From an uncultured Erysipelotrichaceae bacterium (lineage in GTDB: Bacteria > Bacillota_I > Bacilli_A > RFN20 > CAG-826), in the NCBI GenBank assembly GCA_902787955.1, contig CADAIJ010000007.1:1-64000 (forward strand): DNA of 64,000 nt, read 5' to 3'. A program made the position numbers and the translations under genes. The notes under the pieces are model-generated. The model had not been told where the DNA came from and searched no databases. It saw only the letters and a program-made list of their open reading frames with translations. This document shows, one piece after another, positions 1 through 8,719 of this stretch (positions within the stretch are counted from its first letter, which is position 1; each line of letters starts with the position of its first letter).

Positions 1-965
<965 letters not shown>

Positions 966-1040
966 TATATATCTTAGTTCAAAATTATTTCTGGTTTATT
1001 GAATATAAAAAAATTGACGTTAATTTGTGTTTTGTACATC

Positions 1041-1060
1041 TGTTCAGTTTTCAAAGATCA
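1041..1060 (-). promoter_or_regulatory. 16S rRNA leader element (Firmicutes type)
   Basis: On the minus strand this reads as the GATCTTTGAAAACTGAACA motif, commonly found just upstream of 16S rRNA genes in Bacilli as part of the processing and antitermination leader. It lies about 80 bases upstream of the mature 5' end and downstream of both rRNA promoters. Confidence 0.75.
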
Positions 1061-1114
1061 TTTGCGCCCTATACGCTAGTATAGTCTATAGTCCTTTCGA
1101 ACATGCGCTTTGTT

Positions 1115-1144
1115 ATCATAGCATTTCTAATAATATCGTGTCAA
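1115..1144 (-). promoter_or_regulatory. rRNA promoter P2
   Basis: The minus strand shows TTGACA (1144-1139), an 18-base spacer and TATGAT (1120-1115) preceded by TG one base away (extended -10). An A/T-rich UP-like run lies just upstream. It is the promoter nearer to the 16S gene. Confidence 0.75.
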
Positions 1145-1231
1145 CAACAATTTGAAGTTTTTTTACGCTTAGAAACGCTATTTAATTTTTTCAGTGCTGA
1201 TGAACGATTATTTTCACCGCACTGAGAGAAG

Positions 1232-1259
1232 ATTATACACCTATTTTTAATGCGTGCAA
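1232..1259 (-). promoter_or_regulatory. rRNA promoter P1
   Basis: The minus strand shows TTGCAC (1259-1254), a 16-base spacer and a perfect TATAAT (1237-1232). Tandem promoters about 115 bases apart are usual for rRNA operons in Firmicutes. Confidence 0.7.
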
Positions 1260-1373
1260 GAGAAAAATAAAATATTTTTTCGCGTGGGCGTAATTATGCG
1301 CTTACGTATACGCATAAAGTTCGATAAATTCGTATTTTCTTTATTTATTATTTTCTACGCACTTATTTTATAG

Positions 1374-1400
1374 AAAAAGCGCACGCATATACGCGCACGC
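1374..1400 (-). terminator. Terminator after desulfoferrodoxin gene
   Basis: On the minus strand a nine-pair stem (GCGTGCGCG / TGCGTGCGC with G-U pairs, loop TATA) is followed directly by TTTTT. The stem is made of alternating purine and pyrimidine bases. It separates the oxygen-defence genes from the rRNA promoters. Confidence 0.75.
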
Positions 1401-1423
1401 TCACATTAGTTCAGTTAAATCAA

Positions 1424-1792
1424 TTATGCTTTCCAGAGTCCATGGAGATTGCAGTAAGCATAAACAGCGATCACTTCATCTCCTGGAAGAAGAGCAAATC
1501 TCGCTTTTGGTTCATCACCAGGATTAAGTCTTACTCTTTGATTACCATTTTTGGTTTCAAGTAAAACCCATTCAATATAATGATTTTCAAGCATTGGATG
1601 TAAGGTGGAACCTACTTCAACATAAACAATATTATCTTTAACTTCAAAGACTGGAATATGTTTTTCTAAAGCAGCTTCTTGAGTGTTTGCAACGATTTCT
1701 TTCATTGCTTCACCACAGCAGATAGTTGGGACTTTAACATCGTTAACTAAAGCGATGATTTTCCCACAGTGCATACATTTGTAAAACTTCAT
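1424..1792 (-). CDS. dfx: Desulfoferrodoxin (superoxide reductase)
   Basis: Superoxide reductase reduces superoxide to hydrogen peroxide without making oxygen, a typical defence of anaerobes. The 122-residue protein has the two-domain layout of desulfoferrodoxin. The N-terminal desulforedoxin-like iron site is C6-x2-C9 ... C25-C26. The C-terminal catalytic iron site is EKH (H45), HP (H65), H71 and CNLHGLW (C114, H117). The start at 1792 is chosen over an upstream ATG at 1906 because it has AAGGAGAG about 11 bases before it, begins at the family's usual N-terminus, and lies 16 bases after the upstream stop. It is the last gene of a run with the DUF362 and Bax-inhibitor genes and ends at a strong terminator. 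Its electron donor, usually rubredoxin, is not in the window. Confidence 0.95.
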   Translation of the reverse strand: MKFYKCMHCGKIIALVNDVKVPTICCGEAMKEIVANTQEAALEKHIPVFEVKDNIVYVEVGSTLHPMLENHYIEWVLLETKNGNQRVRLNPGDEPKARFALLPGDEVIAVYAYCNLHGLWKA

Positions 1793-1808
1793 AGTAATTA
1801 TTCTCTCC

Positions 1809-2693
1809 TTATTTAAGTTCAACAATTTGATATTCTCTTGTTCCAAGTTTATGGCTTTCACTTGCTTCAACAGTATGAATAGCGTGTCTAGAATCCATTC
1901 TTTCAATTAAAGCAGCCTTACCTGGATCAGAAGCGTTTTTAACTGCGTCATAGCAGGCCTGATCAAGAGCGACAGGATCTAAAGAGGCAAAGATACCTAA
2001 ATCAGCCATCTCTGGTTCATGTGGATTAGGATCGCAGTCACAGTCAACACTTAAGCGGTTAGCGACGTTAATATAAACGATATTTTTCGAACCCATATAA
2101 TGGATAACCGCGTCACAAGCATCCGCCATCGATTCAAGGAAATCATCTTGTTTTGGAAGATAAGTCCTTGTATCTTCTTGGTCTAATGTTCGGCCAGCGG
2201 AATGGATGTTAAGTTTTCCATTTGTGGAAGCAATTCCAATAGACATATTTTTTAATGCTCCACCAAAGCCACCCATAAGATGACCTTTAAAGTGTGAAAG
2301 CATTAAGATGGAATCATAATTCTTTAAATGTTCTCCAACGATATCTTCTTTAAGATGGAAACCATTTTCGACTGGGATAGAGAATTCACCAAATTCATCC
2401 ATGATATCCACTTTGAAACGAGGAGTGAATCCGTGGTTTTTGATTGTTTCCCAGTGTTTAGCTTTGTCTTGGCGGGAACCACCATAAGCGGTACAGCATT
2501 CAACAATTGTGCCGTTAAGTTTATCGACGAGTTTACCGATTAATTCTGGTTTAAGGTAGTTATGTCCACCCATTTCACCAGTGGAAATCTTGACCGCGAT
2601 ATTGCCGTGGAGTTTAACTCCAAGCGCTTCATAAATTCTCACTAATGAATCAGGAGTAATTTCTTTTATGAAATAAACAGTAGCTTTTTCCAT
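1809..2693 (-). CDS. DUF362 family protein
   Basis: This 294-residue protein belongs to the DUF362 family, often annotated loosely as iron-sulfur proteins. Support comes from the C-terminal signature: the cysteine run VDCDCDPNPHEPE, followed by DLGIFASLDPVALDQACYD. It also has the central glycine-rich segment HFKGHLMGGFGGALKNMSIG that is usual for the family. No classical ferredoxin CxxCxxC motif is present, so this is the version without the fused ferredoxin domain. The biochemical role of the family is unknown. The gene starts five bases after the Bax-inhibitor stop without a visible Shine-Dalgarno, so its translation is probably coupled. It sits 16 bases before the superoxide reductase gene, which hints at a redox role, but that is inference. 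Confidence 0.85.
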   Translation of the reverse strand: MEKATVYFIKEITPDSLVRIYEALGVKLHGNIAVKISTGEMGGHNYLKPELIGKLVDKLNGTIVECCTAYGGSRQDKAKHWETIKNHGFTPRFKVDIMDEFGEFSIPVENGFHLKEDIVGEHLKNYDSILMLSHFKGHLMGGFGGALKNMSIGIASTNGKLNIHSAGRTLDQEDTRTYLPKQDDFLESMADACDAVIHYMGSKNIVYINVANRLSVDCDCDPNPHEPEMADLGIFASLDPVALDQACYDAVKNASDPGKAALIERMDSRHAIHTVEASESHKLGTREYQIVELK

Positions 2694-2698
2694 AAAAA

Positions 2699-3427
2699 CT
2701 AGTTTCTATTTCTAGCAAGTAAAGAAAGGATACGAATCAAAATGTAGATAAAATCTACATATAAAGAGAAAGCGCAATAAAGGGCTAAATTCTTTGTTCC
2801 ATAACCACTTTCCGCGATCTTCTTAATGCGATATACATCGAAAGCTGTAATCAATAAGATTGCTAAGAACATTATCGCACTGATACCAAGATTTAAATAA
2901 TAGCCAACACCCCAGTTAAAGAAATAGATAAATGAGGCAAATAAGGAGAGAATAATCGCTCCAAAAAGTAGACCTATACCAATCATTCCAAAGACTCTAA
3001 TACGGTCTCCGCCTAAAAAGCCGATTAAAGCCATTAAGCCGAAAATTAAAGAAGTTAATCCCACCGCTAAAGCTAAGGTATAGAAATCTAAATATAAAGT
3101 GAAGGAGGATAACAAAACTCCCATCGCAGTTGCATATAGTGCAAAAGGAACTACTAACGAGTGTTTTCCTCTAAGTAGTGATAATTGAATCCATAAAGTC
3201 ATTACTAAAACAACGACTGCTGAACCAATCATAAGACCAAGAAAAACGTTTGTAGCAGTTTCACTAACTGCGCGATCTGGCCCTAAAAGTAAATAGGTAA
3301 ATAAGGCCCCTAAACCTAAAGAGACAACAGCTGTCCAAAGTAAAGCAATAAACATAAAAAGGAATGTTTTAGCGATAAACTTTGAACCAGTGTATTCATC
3401 CGCATAGTTTTTTGTTAAAGTAGCCAT
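2699..3427 (-). CDS. Bax inhibitor-1 family membrane protein
   Basis: This 242-residue integral membrane protein has about seven hydrophobic segments and belongs to the Bax inhibitor-1 (BI-1/YbhL/YccA) family. Diagnostic parts are the segment TAFDVYRIKKIAES and the C-terminal ALYCAFSLYVDFIYILIRIL, where the aspartates implicated in the proton or calcium leak of BsYetJ-type members lie. The start has a very strong ribosome-binding site (AAAGGAGGATAAC). It is the first gene of the run leading to the DUF362 protein and superoxide reductase. The bacterial function is usually described as a pH-sensitive calcium leak or as binding to FtsH; nothing here decides between these. Confidence 0.92.
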   Translation of the reverse strand: MATLTKNYADEYTGSKFIAKTFLFMFIALLWTAVVSLGLGALFTYLLLGPDRAVSETATNVFLGLMIGSAVVVLVMTLWIQLSLLRGKHSLVVPFALYATAMGVLLSSFTLYLDFYTLALAVGLTSLIFGLMALIGFLGGDRIRVFGMIGIGLLFGAIILSLFASFIYFFNWGVGYYLNLGISAIMFLAILLITAFDVYRIKKIAESGYGTKNLALYCAFSLYVDFIYILIRILSLLARNRN

Positions 3428-3466
3428 AGTTATCCTCCTTTCCTAAAATCTAATAATTATAAATTA

Positions 3467-4222
3467 TTAAAGAATGTTTTCAATAAGTTGACGGAATGAT
3501 TCAACCTTTAAGGATGCACCACCGACAAGGGCGCCATCAACGTCTTTTTCGCCTAAATAAGCTTTGACGTTTTCTGGTTTAACAGAGCCACCGTAAAGAA
3601 TTCTAACTTCTTCACTAGCTTCTTCACCAAAGACACCTTTAACAAGTTCACGGATGTAACCACAGATATCTTCTGCGATTGTAGTAGAAGCGTTTTTACC
3701 AGTACCGATGGACCAAACTGGTTCATAAGCGATAACAAGTTTCTTAACGTTTTCTTTAGTTAAGCCTTCTAAACCAACTAAGACTTGTTCTTTAATGACA
3801 TCTTTAGTTTTGTTTGCTTCGAATTCCGCTAAAGTTTCACCAACACAATAGATTGGAGTCATGTTATTAGCGAATAAAGCTTTAAGTTTTTTGTTACAGG
3901 CCTCATTAGTTTCACCGAAATATGTTCTTCTTTCGGAGTGACCAATTAAACACCAGGTAACACCTAAATCTAAAAGCATAGGAATAGAGATTTCACCAGT
4001 GAAAGCACCATGGTCTTCAAAGTGACAGTTTTGAGCGGCCACACAAAGATCTGGATTAACTTTTCTAACACCACATAAAGATAAGAATGTTGGAGCAACA
4101 CCAATATCGATATTATGGGCTTTAGCGAATCTATCTAATTCTTTGGCTTCTTCCGCGAAAGCTTTAGCTTCTTCGCGGGTTTTATTCATTTTCCAGTTAC
4201 CAAATAATAATTTTCTACGCAT
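3467..4222 (-). CDS. tpiA: Triose-phosphate isomerase
   Basis: It interconverts dihydroxyacetone phosphate and glyceraldehyde 3-phosphate in glycolysis. The 251-residue protein has all catalytic parts: GNWKMN (Lys11), IGHSERR (His95), AYEPVWSIGTGK (Glu167), the phosphate-binding YGGSV and the closing GGASL. The reading frame could begin three codons earlier at a GTG (4231), but the ATG at 4222 has AGGTG at good spacing and starts at the normal N-terminus. It follows pgk by nine bases and shares its transcript. The coding region ends about 40 bases before the Bax-inhibitor gene. Confidence 0.98.
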   Translation of the reverse strand: MRRKLLFGNWKMNKTREEAKAFAEEAKELDRFAKAHNIDIGVAPTFLSLCGVRKVNPDLCVAAQNCHFEDHGAFTGEISIPMLLDLGVTWCLIGHSERRTYFGETNEACNKKLKALFANNMTPIYCVGETLAEFEANKTKDVIKEQVLVGLEGLTKENVKKLVIAYEPVWSIGTGKNASTTIAEDICGYIRELVKGVFGEEASEEVRILYGGSVKPENVKAYLGEKDVDGALVGGASLKVESFRQLIENIL

Positions 4223-4231
4223 AAATATCAC

Positions 4232-5488
4232 CTATTTTAAGATATCAACGCCTGGTAAATGACCATCGTTTTGAATCATTTCTAATGAGGCACCACCACC
4301 GGTAGAAACGTGGGAGAAGTCTGCTTTATAACCGAATTGTTTAACAGCAGAAGCACTATCACCACCACCACAAACGGTGAAAGCTTTACCGCTTAAATCA
4401 CGGATAGCTTCGCAAACAGCTTTAGTTCCTTCTTGGAATTCAGCTTGTTCAAAGACACCCATTGGTCCGTTCCAGAAAACCATTTTTGCTTTAGCAATGA
4501 TTTCAGCAAACTTCTTAGCGGATTTTGGACCGATATCGACGCCTTCAACGCCTTCTGGGATATTACCTTCGATAACTTTGATTAATCTACCTTCAACTGG
4601 TTCAAAGGAATCAGTGACGACAGCATCAACTGGAAGGATAATGCGACCATGAGCTTCTTCTAAGCACTTCTTAGCGTAATCTAAGGCACCTTCATCTAAG
4701 AAAGAGGAACCGATTTCTTCGCCTTGAGCTTTCTTAAATGTATAGCTCATAGCACCACCAATAATGATGTAATCGCATTTTTTAAGTAATGTATCGATAA
4801 CTTGAATCTTATCGGTAACTTTTAAACCACCTAAAATAGCAACATATGGTCTATCTTCGTCTTTAACTTCGACACATCTCATAAGTTTTTCAACTTCGTT
4901 TTGGACTAAGTAACCACATGCGACTGGTTTACCTTCTGCTTTTAAGCATTCTGGGACGCCATAAGTAGAAGCGTGAGCGCGGTGAGCGCTACCGAAAGCA
5001 TCCATAACAAAGACATCGACTAAGGAAGCCCATTCTTTGCTTAATTCTGGATCATTCTTTTCTTCACCTGGAAGATAACGAGTATTTTGAGCAAGTAAGA
5101 CATCACCATCTTTTAATGCAGCGACAGCTTTAGCCAAACCTTCTCCTCTATTTTCTTTAGAGAAGGAGACATTAACTTCGTGACCTAAAGCAGCTTCTAA
5201 GTGAGCTTTAAGTGGGCTGACAGCGATGGATAAGTCATTTTTCTTCATTTGACCATCGATATCTTCTTGGGTCTTTTCACCTTTTTTAAGTTTCTTCCAA
5301 TCAACTTTACCTAAGTGAGACATTAAGATAACTCTTGCGCCTTTTTTAAGTAAATCAGCGATGGTTGGAATAGCAGCACGAATACGATTATCATCGGAGA
5401 TAACTTCACCTTTATGTGGAACGTTGAAGTCGACTCTGACATAAACTTTCTTGCCATGTAAATCTTGTAAATCTTTTACAGTTAACAT
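4232..5488 (-). CDS. pgk: Phosphoglycerate kinase
   Basis: It transfers phosphate from 1,3-bisphosphoglycerate to ADP. The 418-residue protein is full length and shows the family motifs in order: VRVDFNVP near residue 20, RYLPGEE, GGLKVTDKIQVI, the WNGPMGVFE hinge and the ATP-binding CGGGDSASAV ... STGGGASLE at the C-terminus. A clear AGGAGA precedes the ATG. It sits between gap and tpiA, with a strong terminator hairpin (5505-5530) between gap and this gene. It is therefore transcribed either by read-through from gap or from a promoter not identified in the 94-base gap. Confidence 0.98.
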   Translation of the reverse strand: MLTVKDLQDLHGKKVYVRVDFNVPHKGEVISDDNRIRAAIPTIADLLKKGARVILMSHLGKVDWKKLKKGEKTQEDIDGQMKKNDLSIAVSPLKAHLEAALGHEVNVSFSKENRGEGLAKAVAALKDGDVLLAQNTRYLPGEEKNDPELSKEWASLVDVFVMDAFGSAHRAHASTYGVPECLKAEGKPVACGYLVQNEVEKLMRCVEVKDEDRPYVAILGGLKVTDKIQVIDTLLKKCDYIIIGGAMSYTFKKAQGEEIGSSFLDEGALDYAKKCLEEAHGRIILPVDAVVTDSFEPVEGRLIKVIEGNIPEGVEGVDIGPKSAKKFAEIIAKAKMVFWNGPMGVFEQAEFQEGTKAVCEAIRDLSGKAFTVCGGGDSASAVKQFGYKADFSHVSTGGGASLEMIQNDGHLPGVDILK

Positions 5489-5504
5489 ATTTTTCTCCTA
5501 TTTA

Positions 5505-5530
5505 TTAATAAAGCGCCCATAAAGGGCGCT
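5505..5530 (-). terminator. Terminator or attenuator between gap and pgk
   Basis: The minus strand shows AGCGCCC, a five-base loop and GGGCGCT, followed by TTATT. A second hairpin (AGGGTAGCATTACCCC at 5549-5564) lies just upstream of it, 19 bases after the gap stop. Two adjacent hairpins between two glycolytic genes suggest that gap is expressed more strongly than pgk-tpi. Confidence 0.65.
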
Positions 5531-5582
5531 ATTGTGAATTGCTTCACGGGGTAATGCTACCCTGATCTTTTTACTTTAGTAA

Positions 5583-6653
5583 TTATTTAAGTTCAGAGAA
5601 GTATTTAATGGTGCGGACCATTTGAGAAGTATAAGAGTTTTCGTTATCGTACCAAGCGACGACTTGAACTTGATATAAACCTTCTTCAATTTTGGTAACC
5701 ATTGTTTGGGTTGCATCGAATAAGGAACCAAATCTCATACCGACGACGTCAGAGGAGACGAGTGGTTCTTCAGTGTAACCGAAGGAAGCGCTAGCTTGTG
5801 CTTTCATAGCAGCATTGATTGCTTCTGGTGTAACATCTTTACCTTTAACAACTGCGATTAAGATAGTTGTGGAACCGGTGAAGACTGGAACACGTTGAGC
5901 AGAACCAATGAGTTTACCATTTAATTCTGGAATAACTAAACCGATAGCTTTTGCAGCACCAGTGCTATTTGGAACAATGTTGGCAGCACCAGCACGAGCA
6001 CGTCTTAAGTCACCTTTACGATGTGGACCATCAAGAATCATTTGGTCACCAGTGTAAGCGTGAACTGTGGTCATGATACCAGATTGAATTGGGAAAGCAT
6101 CGTTAAGAGCTTTGGCCATTGGAGCTAAGCAGTTGGTTGTGCAGCTAGCAGCAGAGATAATTGTATCTTCTGGTTTTAAAGTCTTTTCATTAACGCTGTA
6201 GACGATAGTTGGTAAATCTTTACCTGCAGGAGCGGAAATAACAACTTTTCTTGCACCAGCATCAATGTGAGCTTGTGATTTTTCTTTAGAGCAGTAGAAA
6301 CCTGTACATTCTAAGACAACATCAACACCGAGTTTGCCCCATGGAAGATTTTGGGCTTTTGGTTCGGCATAGATTGTGATTTCTTTGCCATCAACTGTAA
6401 TGGAACCTGGAACGACGACGGTCTTACCATCTTCTGCTAAAACAGGTTCTTTTGAAGAAACTGTATGTAAGTTTTCTCCGAAGACACCGGCATAACCACC
6501 TTGAGCGGTGTCATATTTTAATAGGTTTGCTAACATCTTTGGACTTGTTAAGTCATTGATTGCGACGATTTCATATCCTTCGGCACCAAACATTTGTCTG
6601 AAGGCTAAACGGCCAATACGTCCAAATCCGTTAATTGCAACTTTTACTGACAT
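5583..6653 (-). CDS. gapA: Glyceraldehyde-3-phosphate dehydrogenase
   Basis: This is the phosphorylating, NAD-linked glycolytic enzyme, 356 residues. It has INGFGRIGR at residues 7-15, the NAD-selecting aspartate at Asp34 (INDL), the catalytic [12 protein letters not shown] (Cys171) and the C-terminal [12 protein letters not shown]. The start at 6653 has AAGGAGGA about 11 bases upstream; an upstream ATG at 6722 in the same frame has none and would add 23 atypical residues. A promoter is visible at 6690-6718. It leads the gap-pgk-tpi glycolytic set. Confidence 0.98.
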   Translation of the reverse strand: MSVKVAINGFGRIGRLAFRQMFGAEGYEIVAINDLTSPKMLANLLKYDTAQGGYAGVFGENLHTVSSKEPVLAEDGKTVVVPGSITVDGKEITIYAEPKAQNLPWGKLGVDVVLECTGFYCSKEKSQAHIDAGARKVVISAPAGKDLPTIVYSVNEKTLKPEDTIISAASCTTNCLAPMAKALNDAFPIQSGIMTTVHAYTGDQMILDGPHRKGDLRRARAGAANIVPNSTGAAKAIGLVIPELNGKLIGSAQRVPVFTGSTTILIAVVKGKDVTPEAINAAMKAQASASFGYTEEPLVSSDVVGMRFGSLFDATQTMVTKIEEGLYQVQVVAWYDNENSYTSQMVRTIKYFSELK

Positions 6654-6689
6654 ATAAATAATGTCCTCCTTTTTATATTGCCGTCTATA

Positions 6690-6718
6690 ATTATAAATAA
6701 TTAATAGAAAACAACCAA
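6690..6718 (-). promoter_or_regulatory. Promoter of gapA
   Basis: The minus strand shows TTGGTT (6718-6713), a 17-base spacer and TATAAT (6695-6690), about 37 bases before the ATG. Confidence 0.65.
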
Positions 6719-6748
6719 ACAAATTCGTAAAAATTTTTCATAAAAAAT

Positions 6749-6793
6749 GGCTCGTTTGAGACAAATTTTCCCAAAGAGCCGATTTCTTATAGG
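6749..6793 (-). repeat. Palindromic terminator repeat, copy A
   Basis: The minus strand carries CCTATAAGAAATC, then GGCTC, an inner palindrome TTTGGGA ... TCTCAAA, and GAGCC followed by TTTTTT. It lies 18 bases after the stop of the XRE regulator gene and works as its terminator. The flank and loop match the other copies of this family in the window. Confidence 0.75.
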
Positions 6794-6810
6794 TTTTTTG
6801 TTATTTTTAT

Positions 6811-7038
6811 TTATAAACCTGGAATAGATTCAACGCCCTTAAAAAGGCCTTCTAAAGAGACACCTAGTGCATCAGCGATACGTTCTAAAACATCTAGGGT
6901 TGGATTTCTTCTGCCTTTTTCTAGATCACAAATGTAGTTTTTGTTGACCCCTGAATCGATAGATAATTCGAGTTGAGAAAGTCTCAATTGTTTGCGTAAA
7001 AACTTAACGCGTTTTCCTAATGATTCACTGCTTGTCAT
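6811..7038 (-). CDS. XRE-family helix-turn-helix regulator
   Basis: This 75-residue DNA-binding protein is almost entirely one Cro/CI-type HTH domain. Visible parts are LRKQLRLSQLELS (helices 1-2), SGVNKNYICDLEKGRRNPT (helix 3 and the usual E-x-G-x-R-x-P turn) and LERIADALGVSLEGLF. No sensor domain is attached. The start at 7038 has a near-perfect AAGGAGG seven bases away, overlapping the whiA stop by 14 bases; the longer frame from 7098 lies inside whiA and is not credible. It is last in the uvrA-to-whiA run and ends at terminator repeat A. The target is unknown. Confidence 0.9.
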   Translation of the reverse strand: MTSSESLGKRVKFLRKQLRLSQLELSIDSGVNKNYICDLEKGRRNPTLDVLERIADALGVSLEGLFKGVESIPGL

Positions 7039-7993
7039 AATATGCCTCCTTATAGTGTTCTGCCATTTCATGAATTGCTCTAAATAGATGAGCAACATTG
7101 CTTCTAGATATTTTTGTTTCGAGTTTATTTGATAAAAGATCTGCTAATTGTTGGTAAGAGGCATCATCGTTTTCAAGTCTGAGTTTCATTAATTCTCTTT
7201 GTTTAAGATTCATAACGTTTTTAAGACCTAAAACAGTATCAATAATTTTAATATCTAATAACTGTTCTTGAGCGGCACTTGATGTCTTTGCGTAATTAGC
7301 AGTATCTAAATTAGATAACCTATTAAGGTTATTGGAAAAATCTCTTTCAATACGAACATCTTCAAATTTTAAAGCGGAATCAGTTGCCCCTACTAAAATT
7401 AGAAAGTCCGCAATCTGATCACTTCGTTTAATATAAACAACAAATTGGTTTCTTCTTTTAACAATTTTCGCGTTAAATTGCCCGCCATGATATTTAACAA
7501 ATAAACGAGCAAACCATTTCGCATAGTTTTCATCATTTAAAGCGATTTCTAAGTGATAATTTGATTTTTCAGGGGAATTTACTGAACCACTAGCTAAAAA
7601 GCCCCCAGTTAAATAACCTGCAATCATATCATCATTATTAATTATGTTTTTATGGATTTTACCTTCTAAGAAATCTATTTCTAAATCTCCTAGAATGTAA
7701 TCCGCTTCAGTATCAATAATTACGTTATAAGAAATACGCTTTTTAAAATTCATCATTCTCGTATAGGAAAAATGAGGAACTAAGCCATATACTTTCTCAA
7801 TTGAAGAATAGATGAATTTAGCAATCTTTGCGTTTTCAGTTCGAATAATTAATGATTCATTTTTATTAGAGAAATTAAGGCTTCCATTAATTCGAATAAA
7901 TGCTGAAAGAATTGCTCTAAGATGTTCAGGAGTGAAATCTAAAGCAACAATTTCTTCTTTGACGAATTGAGTAAAAGACACTACTTCCTGCAT
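7025..7993 (-). CDS. whiA: DNA-binding protein WhiA
   Basis: WhiA is a conserved DNA-binding protein, a sporulation regulator in actinomycetes and linked to division and chromosome segregation in Firmicutes. The 322 residues contain the N-terminal LAGLIDADG-like fold (AFIRINGSLNF near 31-41, GYLTGGFLASGSVNSPEKSN near the middle) and a C-terminal helix-turn-helix (QQLADLLSNKLETKISRSNV). The start overlaps the end of rapZ by 13 bases and has no clear Shine-Dalgarno, consistent with coupled translation. The rapZ-whiA order is the common Firmicutes one, except that yvcK/glmR, usually between them, is missing. Confidence 0.95.
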   Translation of the reverse strand: MQEVVSFTQFVKEEIVALDFTPEHLRAILSAFIRINGSLNFSNKNESLIIRTENAKIAKFIYSSIEKVYGLVPHFSYTRMMNFKKRISYNVIIDTEADYILGDLEIDFLEGKIHKNIINNDDMIAGYLTGGFLASGSVNSPEKSNYHLEIALNDENYAKWFARLFVKYHGGQFNAKIVKRRNQFVVYIKRSDQIADFLILVGATDSALKFEDVRIERDFSNNLNRLSNLDTANYAKTSSAAQEQLLDIKIIDTVLGLKNVMNLKQRELMKLRLENDDASYQQLADLLSNKLETKISRSNVAHLFRAIHEMAEHYKEAYYDKQ

Positions 7994-8718
7994 AAAAATC
8001 GATTAATTTCTCTATGTTTGATATAGACAATATATTTAGGTGAAAAATAATCTTTTAAGTATTCTGCTAATGTGATGGAACGATGTTGTCCTCCAGTACA
8101 AGCAATACCTACTAAAGGCATTCTTTTGCTTCTTTTCTCCATATTTTCAAAATAATAAGAAAGGAAGTTTTCAACATGGTGAACATATTCCATCGCACTT
8201 TTGCCATTTAAAACGTAATCGCGAACTTCTTTATCTAAACCACATTTATTTCTTAGTTCATCAACCCAGAAAGCATTTGGAAGAACTCTAGCATCGATAA
8301 CTAAATCAACATCAATCGGATTTCCAAGTTTAAAACCAAATGACTCTAACATAATCATTTCTTTATGTTCTCTTTTAGCTTTAACAATTAAAGTTAAAAC
8401 ATCTTCAACATCTTTAGCAGAGAAGAATAAGCCATCAAAATAATGTGTTAAGTGGTTTCTAGCGTTATAAATTTGTTCACTATAAGGTAAAGACGAATCA
8501 TCAAAACCAATAAAGGAAATATCATTTTCTTCATCATCTTTAATACGACGATAAACTTTAATAATTTCTGGATTAGTGCTAACCACAAATTCTTTATCAT
8601 GAAAAACACTTAATCCTTCTACTAATAGACGTTCAGTATAGCCAAGCGAGTCTAAAACTTTAGATGCGATTTCGCAAATCTTTTTATTTTTAGAATAAAG
8701 AATAATTATGTCTTTCAT
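7981..8718 (-). CDS. rapZ: RapZ/YvcJ family protein lacking the P-loop
   Basis: The C-terminal half is a clear RapZ (YvcJ) match: ESFGFKLGNP at 125-134, DARVLPNAFWVDELR at 142-156 and ACTGGQHRS at 206-214. RapZ is an RNA-binding adaptor in enterobacteria and a nucleotide-binding protein in Bacillus. At the N-terminus, where RapZ normally has a Walker A motif (GxSGAGKS), this protein reads ILYSKNKKIC; the following helix and LGY are still alignable. The Asp/Arg-rich segment that normally follows the central strand is also altered. At 245 residues it is about 40 shorter than usual. I infer loss of nucleotide binding with the C-terminal RNA/ligand domain kept. It lies between trxB and whiA with tight overlaps. 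Confidence 0.88.
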   Translation of the reverse strand: MKDIIILYSKNKKICEIASKVLDSLGYTERLLVEGLSVFHDKEFVVSTNPEIIKVYRRIKDDEENDISFIGFDDSSLPYSEQIYNARNHLTHYFDGLFFSAKDVEDVLTLIVKAKREHKEMIMLESFGFKLGNPIDVDLVIDARVLPNAFWVDELRNKCGLDKEVRDYVLNGKSAMEYVHHVENFLSYYFENMEKRSKRMPLVGIACTGGQHRSITLAEYLKDYFSPKYIVYIKHREINRFLCRK

Positions 8719-8719
8719 T

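Noticed and set aside
1793..1906. N-terminal extension of desulfoferrodoxin by 38 residues
   Set aside because: It overlaps the end of the DUF362 gene in another frame, and the ribosome site AAGGAGAG points to the ATG at 1792.
5549..5564. Riboswitch between gap and pgk
   Set aside because: Only two simple hairpins are present in 94 bases; there is no room or conserved core for a known aptamer.
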